Assembly (NCBI GenBank): GCA_013339895.1
Contig: JABACO010000016.1
Location: forward strand, 709,136 to 773,135
Length of the DNA stretch: 64,000 bases
Direction: 5' to 3'
Source of the DNA: Ephydatia muelleri
Lineage: Eukaryota; Porifera; Demospongiae; Spongillida; Spongillidae
Numbering within the stretch: the first letter of the stretch is position 1; the number at the start of each line of letters is the position of its first letter. Positions 28,179-41,408 of this stretch are shown here, in pieces. The notes beneath the pieces were generated by a model. That model searched no databases and was not told where the DNA came from. It was given only the letters and a program-made list of their open reading frames with translations. A program made the translations under genes and the position numbers.

Positions 28179-30310
28179 TCAAGTTCTGATCCTTAGACTA
28201 CCTGTGCCAAGGAAACGCGACAGCACCCAGTCCACTGCAAATGCACCCACCAAGTCTCCCAATAGGACAACAAGCAGCTTTTGTTTAAACTAAATATGGA
28301 GATTGAGAAGATAATAACCTGACCTGTACCGTGCCTCTGGCATAACATTACCTCATCTGTAAAGTTGACAATCTGCAAACTGGCGGAAAGATCAGGCAGG
28401 ACTCCCAATGCCAGCACAAAGACCACAGCAGCCGACACCAGGAGACTGTAGAGAAGCGCTTTGTTCTCGCGCAGACTTTCCATAAACGGACGTCCCTGGG
28501 GAAACACTAGCTCTAGATATACTTATATTGGGCACAAACCAATATACCAGACCTTGTAGTTCACTGCAAAGTTGCTTAGCTGCATCACCATGGAGATGAG
28601 GTATACAGTGCTGTTGGTCACATTCTGTTCAAATTCTTTCTCAAGGTCCACAAATCCTTCACTGAAGAGCAAAAGGGATGGAAGTGGTGCTTGGTATGAT
28701 GGGGGAGGGCTCACAGTACCTTTGGGGTGTGAGTGCTTTGGCCTCTCTTACGAGGTACACAAGACAGGTGAAGTGAACCACAAACTGCAGTGTGACGGTA
28801 AGGATGGTGTAGAGGTTGAAGATATTTGGTAAGGGTCTCTCCTTGGACAGGGTGGGCAAAGGCTGTGAGGAAGAATGGCAGAGCGAGTCACATGACACCG
28901 CATGCAACGATTTCAACACATCGTTATGTTTCCGTTTTACACAAATATATATTGAATCCTCCATTGTTGAGACCTTTCGTGATATCTAGTTATAATCATC
29001 TAGCATAAATCCTCTTACATCATGCTACACACACACACACACACACAAGAAATGAGCAGATATGCACATAAAACATATACATATACAAATATGCTAACGT
29101 ACACTACACATACATATGTGGGCCCTGCTCACCTTGGATCGTGATATGAACAGAAAACACCCAGCCAGAAGTACCCCCTGAATGGTAGCCTGCCTGGAAG
29201 TAATAAACAAACCCCCATCATAAGGATCCTCCCATAGATCTCCCTTGCACCCATAGACCCACACTAACATGTCACTAAACTTGATACCATCGCTGTAGAG
29301 CACGCTCTGTGAGTAGGCCAGGATAAGGGCATTGACAGCCAAGATCTTGAACATCTGGAGAGTGGTCACCAACGTACACCGTCCTTGCTTGATCACCTGA
29401 CATACTGGAGTGGTGTGATGTAGTGTGCAGAGGTAGGGTGTGAGGGTGGGGGAGGTAGGGATGTTGAGGGTGGGGGAGGTAGGGTGTGAGGGTGGGGGAG
29501 GTAGGGTGTGAGGGTGGGGGAGGTAGGGTGTGAGGGTGGGGAGGTAGGGTGTGAGAGTGGGGAGGTAGGGTGTGAGGGTGGAGGAGGTAGGGTGTGAGGA
29601 GGGGTATTGAGGTAGGGGTGTGGAGGTAGGGTGTGAGGTAGGGGTATGAGGGTGGGTGTGCAGGTTTAAAGATGAGGGTGGGAATGGAGTGTGAGAGTGC
29701 AGAGATGAGATGATGGGTGTGGGTCAGTTTAAAAGTAAGTATGGAGTGTAGATGTGTGGGGATGAAATTTTGAAATTTAAATGTAGATAAGGAAATTAAG
29801 GCAGATACAGGTCACTTATGGGTGTGGTTGGGGGGCGGAGGTTTCACTGATGGGTGTGGTTGGGGGTGGAGGCTTCACTGATGGGTGTGGAGGCTTCACT
29901 TACTGCAGCTGATATTAGCTTGCTTGGACGTGAAGGGGGAGGCGATGGAGGCATCCCCAAGCCTCACCAGTTGTGGCTCCATGGACACCTCCTCCATCTG
30001 CTTCATTAGCTTCTGTAGTTGCTTCTGAATGCAACAGATATAATTGGAGAGAGGGAGGGAAGGGAAGGGCTTAAACAAACCTCCCTCGCTTGTGCTGGGG
30101 TCAGTGGAGTAGACTCAGGAGTGGCCGGACCAGGGAGAGGCCTGTGGGAGAAGGGGATTGGTACCAGGTTAGGATGTAAGAAACACAGAAATCATACTTC
30201 TGAGGTGTGTGATGAAGAGGACGCCGTGACAGCTTGTCCACACTGGTGCCTTCTTCAGCTGCTGGCTCCTTCTTCTTTAGGGGCACTGTAGACAGCAAGG
30301 CCACACCTGT

Positions 30311-30364
<54 letters not shown>

Positions 30365-33300
30365 GTGTGCGTGCGTGCATGTGTGCATGTGTGTGCGTGT
30401 GTATGCGCATGTGTGTGTGTGCATGTGTGTATGTGTGCATGTGTGTGTGCATGTGTGAATGTGTGTGTGCATGTATGTGTGCGTGTATGTGTATGCAGTA
30501 CGAGGATTGTTTGCTCCGCACAGAACCGTGGACATGCCCACATACCAACATGAGCATGCTTAAGTGCTCCAACATCATTGGTGCCATCCCCACACATCAA
30601 GGTGTAGAAGCCAAGAGACTTGAATGTGGTGATCACAACCTCCTGCTCACATGCACATACACACATAAAATCATACACACACATGTACACACACGCACAC
30701 ACATACACACATACACACAACATACACATATATGCATGCACACACATGCACATACACACACGTACACACAACACATACATACACACATGCACATACACAC
30801 AACACACACATACATGTTACATACCCTCGACAAGGGGTGTGGCTGGTACATGTTACATAACCTCGACAAGGGGTGTGGCTGGTAACTCACCTTCTGCTTA
30901 GGAGCAAACCTTGCAAACACTTTCACGTAGGGCAATATGGCCTCAAATTTTCCAATGCTCTGGAGCTTGTTGAGACCCTGGTGGTGAAGAGTGAGAGTGC
31001 TTTAATAAGATGAGAACTCCCTGAGAGACCACTGAGGGCAGCCTTTCCAGCAGGTCCACAGTCCAATGCACAAGTTGTAACATCATTAAATTCATGCAGA
31101 AATCATGTAATGTGTGCATATGGCATACCCCCATACTACATGGCATACCTCCCCCAGTACTACATGGCATATACCTCCTCCCCAGTACTGCACGGCATAT
31201 ACCTCCTCCCCAGTACTACATGCAGTATACCTCCTCCCCAGGACTGCATGGCATATACTTCCCACAAGATCACATACCTCTCCAGTAATACAGAGGTCGT
31301 ACTGACCCCCTAGTTCCCGTGTACTGGTGTCCAGACTGAGCACATCACGTCCACCCGTATTCTGCCACGCCCACTCCCCATCCCGATCCTTGCTCAACAC
31401 AAGAACCTTCTTCCGTACGATGTCCAGCTCCCTGGCAACATGGCAGGCTGTCAAGGGATTGTCCCCTGTAATTATGGTAACCTGCAATAGGTGGAGACAG
31501 AGATAGCTCTGATGTGAGTACTACATGTACGTGACCGCTTGCATGGCCACCAAACCACCCACCCCCTAACCCAAATCCTTCTCTGCTTTATTCTATCATA
31601 TGCTCCCTTACACACCATTACAACACATCCCTCTCCCTCCCATATCTCATTTCTCACTCTCTATACCAGTGGCTCCTCTATTGCCCTCCCCTCTTGTTGC
31701 CGTGCACAGGTCCCCAGTCCTCAAGAAACAAACGTACGTGGTGTGACGAGTCTTGAAGACACTTGACACTGTGTTTGGTGTGCTCTTTCAGGGGACAGGA
31801 GACAACCAGGAACCCAGCAAAGGTCAGGCCCTTCTCTACATCTGTCCTCTTCAACTCATGCACCTGCAACAAATGCCCACACTCAAAGTTCATACTCATT
31901 GCACGGAGAACCCTTCTCTTTCTCATCAAGCAAGTACCCTCAACCCCCACAAAATTCCCTCCAACCCCCATAAAACCCCTTCAACCCCCATAAAACCCCT
32001 CCAACCCCTCCAACCTCCATAAAACCCCTCCAACCCCTCCAACCCCTCCAACCCTTGCTCAGTCCCCATTCCTCTAACTCCTAACACTTTACATGACTTT
32101 CAAGCTGACAAAACCCTTGATTTCAAACACAACCCGCTGTAAGATCTCCATCAAATACCAGCCCTCACCCTCTCTACGCCCATCAAATACCAGCCCTCAC
32201 CTCTCTACACCCATCAAATACCAGCCCTCACCTCTTTAAGCCCATCAAATACCAGCCCTCACCTCTCTAAGTGTGAGATGTTCAAAGTACTTGTAGCCCA
32301 ATGCAAGCACTCTCGCGCCACGTTTGGTCAGTTTGCTGTAGATCTTGTCATAGTCTTCTGGTACAGCTGCAAACTGCATACCCACAGTGACACAACAAAC
32401 AATGACAAAGGTGAGGAAAGAGGGCAGAGATACATCTTACCATGTCACGAAGGGTCTCAGGTGCCCCCTTGACGGTGGCCATGTAGAGGTCGGAAGGCTG
32501 GCTCATGGAACACACTGTGGACATCCTCTTGAGAGCGCTGGAGAAGTGGAAGCGTTGGAGGACCTTCAACGTGCAGCGACGCCCTTTCTGAGAGGTCACT
32601 GTGTCCCCTGTAATAACACCACTGGCAACGAAAACGAAGGTAAAGATACAGTACAGTGAGCACACCACAGATTGTTACTACCTAAGGACTGTTTACTCTA
32701 GCCTAAATCGAGTATTTTAAAAATAATAATCAGTTTTAGCCTAGATTTGAGCTGTTTGTGAACAAAACAATGGCTTTGTCCATTTACACTGTACCAAGTT
32801 AAGCTTCATGAAGTAAACTTGTACTTGCCTTACAATTATAAATACTACACTTCACAAGCACTACCAGCTAACTAGAACAATTTGAATACTGACAGTTATT
32901 TAGAGCATCAAACACACCTTTGCCAACGGTCCAGGAGATGGCATGAAGGGCTGCTTTCTCCAACGGGTCACCCACCAGTTCTCCATCTAGTATCGCCAAT
33001 GCATTGCATGATGCCAACACACTCTGGGTTTCGAACGGGGCATCCTTAACAGCCACCAGTCCAATGACATTATCATGCAAGCTGGACACTGCTCCTCCCT
33101 CTTCCTCCTCCTCCTCCTCCTCAACAGCTCTATTTTGACTGCAAGTAGGTTTTCAAGGTTTGCACGGATGAGGTGAGTGCGTCACTGTTACCTGTCCAGT
33201 CCTGCAATGCCTTGGATCACAAGATCATTAGTGGTGAGGGTCCCTGTCTTGTCAAAGCAGCAAACATCCACTTTTCCCCCAAATGGGATCCTGAAGGGCT

Positions 33301-35204
33301 CAGTACAGTAGATGCCTTGTGTGTGTATGTGTGCATGTGTGTGTGCATATGTTGTGTGTGTGTGTTGTGTGCATATGTTGTGTGGAGATGTGTGTGTGTG
33401 TGCATATGTTGTGTGTGTATGCATGCATATTGTGTTGTGTGCAGCACAAAAGGGTTAATGCAGACACCTACATGTAGATGGTCACATGGCTGCACTACCA
33501 ATGCAAGTACTACTATAAAAGCTGATTAATAGAGTCCACCTCCTTGTGCATTGGTGGTGATTAATAGAGTCCACCTCCTTGTGCATTGGTGGTGATTAAT
33601 GGAGTCCACCTCCTTGTGCATTGGTGGTGATTAATAGAGTCCACCTCCTTGTGCATTGGTGGTGATTAATAGAGTCCACCTCCTTGTGCATTGGTGGTGA
33701 TTAATAGAGTCCACCTCCTTGTGCATTGGTGGTGGCAGAAAAAAAAATTGCATGCCACAAACTAATTAGCAAAGTCACTCATGAACCACACACACACACA
33801 TACATACACACGCACACACACATACACACACACACATGCATATAATACAGAGCAATACACACATATACACAGCCATATTATTCATTTATGTTTATGTACA
33901 CATACATTATAATACATACATACATACATACATACATACATACATACATACATCATACATACATACACACACACATACATACATACATACATACATAGCA
34001 ATACATACACACACACACACACACACACACCACACACACACACACACACAATATTGCATATGAACACCACTTGTAAGGACCACTGACCGGTCTTCACCAA
34101 AGCAACAAGGGATGTGTTAACCGCAAGGGAGAGTTCAATGGGAAGCTCCGGAGGGACCACAGAAGTAAGGATTAAGGTGCACTCTAAAAAGAGTTTGTAG
34201 CGATTCCTCTCAGGGTTCTCCGTTCCTGCAAAGAATTAGTGAGGGAGGCAGGTGAAATGGGTGGTAGAGAAAAGGATGGGAAGGTACCAATGAACTGAAC
34301 GAAGGGACAGGATGTGGATGGACAGAGTAAGACAGATGAACACAAATAGGGCAGATGTGCATGTGACATTCAAAGTGATAGCCACAGGCAGTAATTGAGA
34401 AAACAATGAAGAAAGGAGAAGCTGACAAGGATCCATGTCACATCGTAAGGTGTGGTGAGAGAATGCAGAGAAGACACAATCCCGACATTGCCGAACCTTT
34501 TATCCACACATATGCTGCCGCCATGATGGCAAAGATGAGAAGAAATAAAATAAACACAAACGCCTCAAAGTTATTGGCAGTAACCCTCTTGACTCCATAA
34601 AGAATGGTCCGAAGCAGTTTACCCTGAATTCGTAAGACAGCATCAGGTCACACCCATACACACACATCTCTGCACACACACATCTGCACACACACATCTC
34701 TGCACACACACATCTCTGCACACACACACACACATACATACACCTCTGCCACACACCCTAACCTGTGAAGTGCTGAACCCTGTACGCAGCACATATCCAA
34801 TGCAGCCATTGTCCGGGGTTCGTCCTGCAAAGGAGGCCTTGGAGGAGGGTGTGTGCTGGACAATCCGAGTCCCTCCACTGATAATGTGAAGGCGCGCGTC
34901 TCTTTCAAGATCCAGTCGCTCTTGCGTCACCACATCTTCCATTGGTTCCTGATGGACAGGGGAGGGTGGAAAGATAGGTGAACAGACAAACCTGAAGTGC
35001 CTTCTCCCACCTTCATCTGTGGTACAGACTCTCCTGTCAGCATGCTCTCATCCACAATACAGGAGCCTCGCAATAGCAGAATGTCACAGGGCACAAGATT
35101 ATCTTCTTTGGAGCGGCCTGTAATAATAATGATGATGATGATGATGATGATTGATGATGAGATGATGATGATGATGGTGATGGTGATGATGATGATGGTG
35201 ATGG

Positions 35205-35257
<53 letters not shown>

Positions 35258-35287
35258 TTGTGATGGTGGTGGTGGTGGTGGTGGTGG

Positions 35288-35323
<36 letters not shown>

Positions 35324-35483
35324 GATGATGATGATGATGATGTGATTGGTGGTGGTGGTGGTGGTGGTGATGATGATGATGATGAGGATGATGATGATGA
35401 TGCTGATGATGATGATGATGTGATGTGATGTGATGGGTGGTGTGGTGGTGGTGGTGGTGATGATGTGAGATGATGATGATGAT

Positions 35484-35515
<32 letters not shown>

Positions 35516-35516
35516 C

Positions 35517-35548
<32 letters not shown>

Positions 35549-37260
35549 CTGATGATGATGATGATGATTTGATGATGATGATGATTGTGATGATAATGAT
35601 GAGGAAAGAGGACAGAAGAAGGTAAGAGGAGGTGAGGATCATTAGGTACACAACATAACAGCCTGGCAGAAAAAGGTAGTAGGATAAGTAAAGAACCCAG
35701 GGAATGAAAAGAAATGAAACAATTAAGAGGAATAACATTTTGTTTCTAGTAGTGTTTAGAAAAAGGGTGCAGTGTAACCTGTACATTTATAGATCATGTT
35801 ACCAAAATGCAGTAAGCCTAACACACTAACCAACTGAAATGATGTCTCCAGGCAATAGTTCTTCAGTGGATATCTTAGTCCATCTGCCACCTCTGTAAAC
35901 CTAGGATACACACATCAACACAAACATTCCCATGTGTAAATCATATACATGGACACACTCCCACACATGCACACACTCCCACACATGCACACATTCCCAC
36001 ACATGCACACACACAGACACACACAGTGAGTTATTAAAATTCAAAGTCCATGAAAAGGATAGTGTTTTCAAGTTTGATTTGTTGTTTACTAATAAAATGC
36101 AAATCAAACATAATAATTTCATATTTGGCTTATAAATCCTTCAATTGATCAAAAAGTTGTCAACATTAGTATTCACATATAGTTAATTAGAAAGTATTTT
36201 GATTTTATCTTTACATCTATTAAAGGTAATCACATTTTAATAACACAGTTTGTAATTTGCCTAACTTCCGCATTGTAATGTATATAAATTCATTGAGATT
36301 AATAATCTTTATTTTTATTTTATTTTAATTTTATTTTTACTCTTATTAATAAATTATATATAATCTTCATTGCCAACACCCATAACTTACAATATTGGGT
36401 AGGTTTTGAACTCATGTTTCTCACATCCGCAAGATTCTTTTGTTGCTGCAAAGAGAAGGGAGGGAAGAGTGCAGAGAGAAGGGAGGGAAGAGTGCAAGAG
36501 AAGGGAGGGAAGAGTGCAAGAGAGAAGGAGGAGAGGGAAATAGTGAAGAGAGAAGGGAGGGAAGAGTGCAGAGAGAGAAGGGAGGGAAGAGTGCAGAGAG
36601 AAGGGTAGGGAAGAGTGCAGAGAGAAGGGAGGGGAAAGAGTGCGAGAGCAGGGAGGGAAGAGTGCAGAGAGAAGGGAGGGGAAGAGTGCAGATTCCTCTC
36701 TCCTTTCTCCTCTTCCCTCTCTCTTCCCTCTCCTCTCTCTCCCTTCTTCCTCTGCTCTCATAAGGGGAAGGATGAGACACAACCTCAACTATGGGTGAAC
36801 ACCTTACCCCTCCTTCCTCTCACCCCTCCCCTTCCTCTCACCCTCCCCTTCCTCTTACCCCTCTTACCCCTCCCTTCCTCTTACCCCTCCCCTTCCTCTT
36901 ACCCCTCCCCTTCCTCTTACCCTCCCCTTCCTCTTACCCCTCCCCTTCCTCTTACCCCTCCCCTTCCTCTTACTCCTCCCCTTCCTCTTACCCCTCCCCT
37001 TCCTCTTACCCTCCCATTCCTCTTACCTGCTTGACAAGGATGGCCTCAAAGCTGACTAACATGAGCAAGGTAAAGAGACTGTAGTACCAGTATCGTCTCA
37101 AGGCACCAGAGTCCCACCAGAACACCTGGAACACAAAGAAGGGGGCAGAGGCCCTCTCCCTGAACATAGCCCAGAAGTCTGGGGAGAACATTTCCAATCT
37201 AGTCAGAGCAAAAGGGTCCATAAGTAAAGCACACACTTTATGTCACACACATGCTTTATG

Positions 37261-37300
<40 letters not shown>

Positions 37301-37618
37301 ACACACAAGCACAAACTGACAGACACACACACACAGACACACACACCAATTTAGAACAAAACAATGCACATGACACAAGCCCAGATACTACTTTAAGAGT
37401 ACACATGCATTGTGTATTGTCGTGCATGTTATACTAACATGTTATACTAACAATGGAACCTTAACAACTGAGAGGAACACTAAGTTGTGTTCACAACTGC
37501 CGTTTCAGTGCAAATAAATCAAGGGACATCTCTTTTAATGTAGACCTGTTGAGCCAGAACCACATTGTAGAGGTTCCACTGTATGTGTGTGTGTAGAGGT
37601 TCCACTGTATGTGTGTAA

Positions 37619-37656
<38 letters not shown>

Positions 37657-37761
37657 GTTCCACTGTATGTGTGTATGTGTGCGTGTGTGTATAGAGGTTC
37701 CACTGTATATGTGTGTGTGTGTGTGTGTGTGTAGAGGTTCCACTGTATGTGTGTGTGTGTG

Positions 37762-37803
<42 letters not shown>

Positions 37804-38897
37804 GTTCCACTGTATGTGTGTGTAGAGGTTCCACTGTATGTGTGTGTGTAGAGGTTCCACTATATGTGTGTGTGTGTGTAGAGGTTCCACTGTATGTGTG
37901 TGTGTGTGTGTGTGTATAGAGGTTCCACTGTATGTGCGTGTGTGTGTATAGAGGTTCCACTGTATGTGTGTGTGTGTAGAGGTTCCACTTAGGTGTGTGT
38001 GTGTTGTGTGTGTGTGTAGAGGTTCCACTTATGTGTGTGTGTTGTGTGTGTGTGTGTGTATAGAGGTTCCACTTATGTGTGTGTGTACAAATTAGTATTG
38101 TAAGTGTTCATACAGTAAGGATCTAAAGTACAAGGCTGTACTGATGCAGGTCGTCAATAGCAACATGACACACTCAACAGCCATGTGGCACGGATTCAAT
38201 AGGCATGTCACAAACTGGATTGTTGTGGCATTGCTAACTGATGTGTTTCACTCACTGGTTTTTGCCGTACTTCATTTTGGCTCTTTCCACATCATCATCG
38301 CTCCCATAACCTTTCCACTGTACATACTGTGAGTATGGCAGATCCACAGGAAATGGCAGAGGACTGAACTGCCCGTCTTTGTAGATGTATTTTATCTTTT
38401 GAAACATGAACCATGTCTGCGTCTCTCCACTATGGCGGTCCTGAAAAGTAGCATTGTTTGACAAACAGCAATAAGTGCAAAACCCTCGTTCCATACGTGC
38501 TGCGTGACCAGGGAAACCAATTCCGGGGAGCCATTATTTGGAGTGGGTACAACTTTAACCAGCTGTGCTTTCTGAACCGTAGATACCTGCACATGGATAA
38601 TGATAAAATATGTCGAACTGTTCGACTCGATCTCCTTCATTCTCAAACCTTTTTGCATGTGACGAAGCAGCGTAAATGAACTGACCACACGCAAAACAGA
38701 CAGAGAAGGAAGTCCAAAGCCGCAACGCCTGCAATAGCTATGAGGAAGACCTCCCTGTAGTCCCACAGCCCATAGACGCCCACCCACAGGAAGACTAGGA
38801 TGGCATAGGAGACCACGAACGGCGCAATGTAGCCGTGGAAGGCAATGTGAAGAGGCTTGTACAGTGAAATATACTCTATCTCGTCGCCGATGGTCAT
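28179..38897 (-). CDS. ATP13A1: P5A-type ATPase ATP13A1 (ER membrane helix dislocase), complete copy
   Basis: P5A ATPases of the ER membrane extract mis-inserted helices and affect manganese and sterol balance. The start at 38895-38897 ([20 protein letters not shown]) matches the conserved N-terminal GDE region. Then come [18 protein letters not shown], an actuator TGES loop (about 35.05 kb), PPELP in the membrane (about 34.15 kb), phosphorylation site [10 protein letters not shown] (about 33.25 kb), KGAPE (about 32.47 kb), [13 protein letters not shown] (about 31.45 kb), [13 protein letters not shown] (about 30.57 kb), and C-terminal membrane exons with [34 protein letters not shown] and [13 protein letters not shown]. 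It ends LRIRT-stop at 28179-28181. Roughly 20 exons. Near 37,090-37,125 the frame reads WWDSGALRR where the second copy reads CVGLWCLDE like other animals: two nearby compensating base errors here. DOLPP1 lies just upstream on the same strand. Confidence 0.94.
29400..29660. repeat. G-rich intronic minisatellite in ATP13A1
   Basis: About twelve copies of a roughly 20 bp GTAGGGTGTGAGGGTGGGG unit with length variants. The minus strand is C-rich; the plus strand could form G-quadruplexes. Confidence 0.85.
30310..30495. repeat. (TG)n and degenerate TGTGCATG microsatellite in ATP13A1 intron
   Basis: A TG run at 30,316-30,360 grades into TGTGCATG-type repeats. CA-rich sequence with opposite strand bias follows at 30,650-30,810. 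The exon with [13 protein letters not shown] lies between them. Confidence 0.85.
33520..33738. repeat. Intronic 37 bp minisatellite, six units (four in the second copy)
   Basis: Units contain GTCCACCTCCTTGTGCATTG followed by GTGGTGATTAATAGA. The homologous place in the right contig (about 45,862-46,002) has four units, so the two copies differ in repeat number, as alleles often do. Confidence 0.9.
35119..35600. repeat. (GAT)n/(GGT)n trinucleotide array in ATP13A1 intron
   Basis: About 480 bp of ATGATG with GGTGGT blocks, directly downstream (transcript sense: upstream) of the TGES-encoding exon that begins near 35,118. It has no stops in some frames, giving poly-Ser/His/Ile/Met pseudo-ORFs. 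The homologous array in the right contig is shorter (about 47,372-47,720). Confidence 0.9.
36031..36300. mobile_element. Partial relative of the 15.3 kb MITE
   Basis: Shares GTGTTTTCAAGTTTGATTTG, a TAAATCC(C/T)TCAATT block and ATTAAAGGTAATCA with 15,690-15,910 in the same order and orientation. The terminal repeats are missing. It sits in an ATP13A1 intron; the counterpart at about 48,192-48,430 has an extra deletion of about 40 bp. Confidence 0.65.
36450..37030. repeat. GA-rich then CT-rich minisatellites in ATP13A1 intron
   Basis: 36,455-36,690 repeats GAGAAGGGAGGGAAGAGTGC (about 22 bp unit). 36,800-37,027 repeats CCCTCCCCTTCCTCTTA (17 bp). The second ends right at the donor of the exon encoding [18 protein letters not shown]. 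Confidence 0.88.
37565..38080. repeat. Compound (TG)n + GAGGTTCCACTGTA repeat in ATP13A1 intron
   Basis: About 14 units, each made of TAGAGGTTCCACTGTATG followed by a TG tract of variable length. It corresponds to 49,710-50,535, where the units are more irregular. Confidence 0.9.
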
Positions 38898-39122
38898 CCT
38901 AGACCGCCCTTCCCCAGGCCATTCGCAATGATAATAATGTATAATAAATTCAATTACAAACGGTAAAACCAAACCAGCTTGTGAAACGGCGTATTGATGT
39001 GGCCTAAAATGTTCGCTTCTCCGTCTTTGTCGCATCACAAAACACACAGGATGATAATTCACAACGCACACAGGATGATAATTCGGCATGCAACCCAAAA
39101 ATAGACAAAGGAGGATGGCATG

Positions 39123-41320
39123 TCATTGAGCCTTTCTCATTCGACTCCTGCAAAAGGAAGTGTATGTAAATGCTAAACTAACGATGGGAGGGCATACCTT
39201 GTCTCCATTCTTATAGCTGTGTATTCATACCACAGCACATTAGGTATCAGTGACATGTCTCTTAAGAGAAGATGCTCTGCTATTTTCCTATAACAGGACA
39301 GCAATCAATAAACTACAGCCAATATCTTCCCCCCCCCCCCCTCCAACCACAACAATCCCCCTTCCTCCCAAACACAGCCAAACCCATCACTAATAGCCTC
39401 ATTCACTTCCCACAAAACAAAATACAAGGTGTGCCAAACACAAATACAAGGTGTGCAACTCACCATGAAGATATGTGTGGAAACAATGGAGACAGTCCAA
39501 GCTAGAAAATGAATGGGTCACTTGTGATAGTCACCACAAATATCCACACAAAGTTAATGAAGTGTGGGTTTGTGCATGTATGCACGCGTGCAATATTTTT
39601 TTACGATGATGTGTATATGCAATGAGCATGTTGAGCATGTGTGGTGTGTATATGTGTGCAACTGTGTGTGGTGTGTATATGTGTGCAACTGTCTGTGTGT
39701 GGTGTGTATATGTGTGCAACTGTCTGTGTGTGGTGTGTATATGTGTGCAACTGTCTGTGTGTGGTGTGTATATGTGTGCAACTGTCTGTGTGTGTGTGTA
39801 TATGTTGCACTGTCTGTGTGTGGTGTGTATATGTGTGCAACTGTCTGTGTGTGGTGTGTATATGTGTGCAACTGTCTGTGTGTGGTGCGTATGTGTGCAA
39901 CTGTCTGTGTGTGGTGTGTATATGTGTGCAACTGTCTGTGTGTGGTGTGTATATGTGTGCAACTGTCTGTGTGTGGTGTGTATGTGTGCAACTGTCTGTG
40001 TGTGGTGTGTGTGATGTGTGTGTGTGATGTGTGTGTGGTGTGTTGATGTGTGTGTGATGTGTGTGGTGTGTGATGTGTGTGTGGTGTGTGTGATGTGTGT
40101 GGTGTGTGATGTGTGTGTGTAGTGTGTGTGTGTATATGCGTGCAACGGTTCAGCTTACATGCACCACTGCAAACCATAGCAAGGCAAACACGGCTCCTGC
40201 AACAACTCCACAAAGCATCTGTACATACGTGTGATAACCAAGGTATACCCTGATATGGGGTGAGGGAGCATGGTCAATGGGGTCTGAAAATGTACACCTC
40301 AACAACCTGCTGATGAACACCATCACCATGGCAGCAATCACAAGACATGACAGCAGACCTTTCCACAGGTAAGACAGCTTTGCTCTGTTGGGGTAGCGAG
40401 TGCAGTGGACAGAGGGTTAAACAAAATATACATGTGAAAAAAAAATCTAAATTGGGCGGGGGGGATGGGGGTCATGACAAGGCTAGCATAATAGCATCTC
40501 ATTAGGGAGGGAGTTTTAAGTTGAAGGCAGATGCCTGGGAATCTGCAGTGTGTTGGGGCTAAGGTATTTGTGATTACTATAGCTTAATCAGGGTGGTGAT
40601 TGACCGAAAGCATTTGGAGCTCAAGTGCTAACGGTAAAGGGTTCAGGTGGCTAACCTGATATAGGGTTCAGGTGGCTAACCTGATATAGGGTTCAAGTGG
40701 CTAACCTGATAAAGAAAAATAAGACAAGGTATGTTGCAAAACAGGACATGAACTGGGCGTGGCTGGAGGGCATTCCATACTCCACAAAGAGTGAGTGGGT
40801 GTAAATGGCTGAGGGACAGTAGAACAGCAATATAATATGAGAACAGATGTATTGGTGGATAAAATACAATTCAGATTATTCTGTTAAGTTAGTGCTAGGG
40901 TCTATACGACTCACTGTTCGATGGTCTAGGTGCTTTAATCACGTGCTTCAGTACGAAATTGATTCCTTCATTCGCAACGATTCCAGCCAAGAAACAGCAC
41001 TTTACAAAGATCGGCGAGAGGCGAATCACTCGTGTGGTTACGCGACGCTACTGACTCACTAACCGTGTGTAAGTCTCTCCTGAATGTAATAAGCGTTACG
41101 AAACCAACGAGAATAAATATGGGTAGTAAGCTGAACCATGCCAACACCATGCCAAGCATATCGCCTGGAAATTAAGGAATAAAACAAACTTACACACACA
41201 CGTCATGAAACCCCAGTGTTACTACTGAGTACGCTTACCTTCGTCATACTGTACATGGGTGAGTGTAATGGGCACCCGTCGAGGACTCGCAGCTCCGAAC
41301 AGGTGCTCTTCAGCCGCCAT
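39123..41320 (-). CDS. DOLPP1: Dolichyldiphosphatase 1 (left-contig copy)
   Basis: ER lipid phosphatase of the PAP2 superfamily that recycles dolichyl pyrophosphate from N-glycosylation. Start at 41318-41320 ([20 protein letters not shown]); exon 1 is 41239-41320. Next exons: [18 protein letters not shown], then [18 protein letters not shown] (PAP2 signature 1, K...RP), then [20 protein letters not shown] (signature 2, PSSH), then [16 protein letters not shown] joined over an intron of about 58 bp to [20 protein letters not shown] (signature 3, SR...H), then a short exon [13 protein letters not shown], then [20 protein letters not shown], ending [12 protein letters not shown]. Several membrane helices are evident. 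All three catalytic signatures are intact. It starts 88 bp from a divergent gene. Confidence 0.93.
39630..40140. repeat. TGTGTGGTGTGTATATGTGTGCAACTGTC-type minisatellite in DOLPP1 intron
   Basis: About twelve 29-31 bp units built from GTGTGTATATGTGTGCAACT, then a degenerate GTGTGATGTG tract. The right-contig copy (about 52,080-52,495) has fewer units. Confidence 0.9.
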
Positions 41321-41408
41321 TTCCAAAAAAAATGATAATTCTATCACGCCCGCGCGTTTGTTTGCAGAAGGGGGCGGGGCAGCCACAGCCAAAATTAAAA
41401 GACAGGTT

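Noticed and set aside
35037..35786. Poly-Ser/His/Ile ORFs over the GAT arrays (also 47,289-47,849)
   Set aside because: Low-complexity translation of an intronic trinucleotide repeat; the neighbouring exon ends with normal splice sites.
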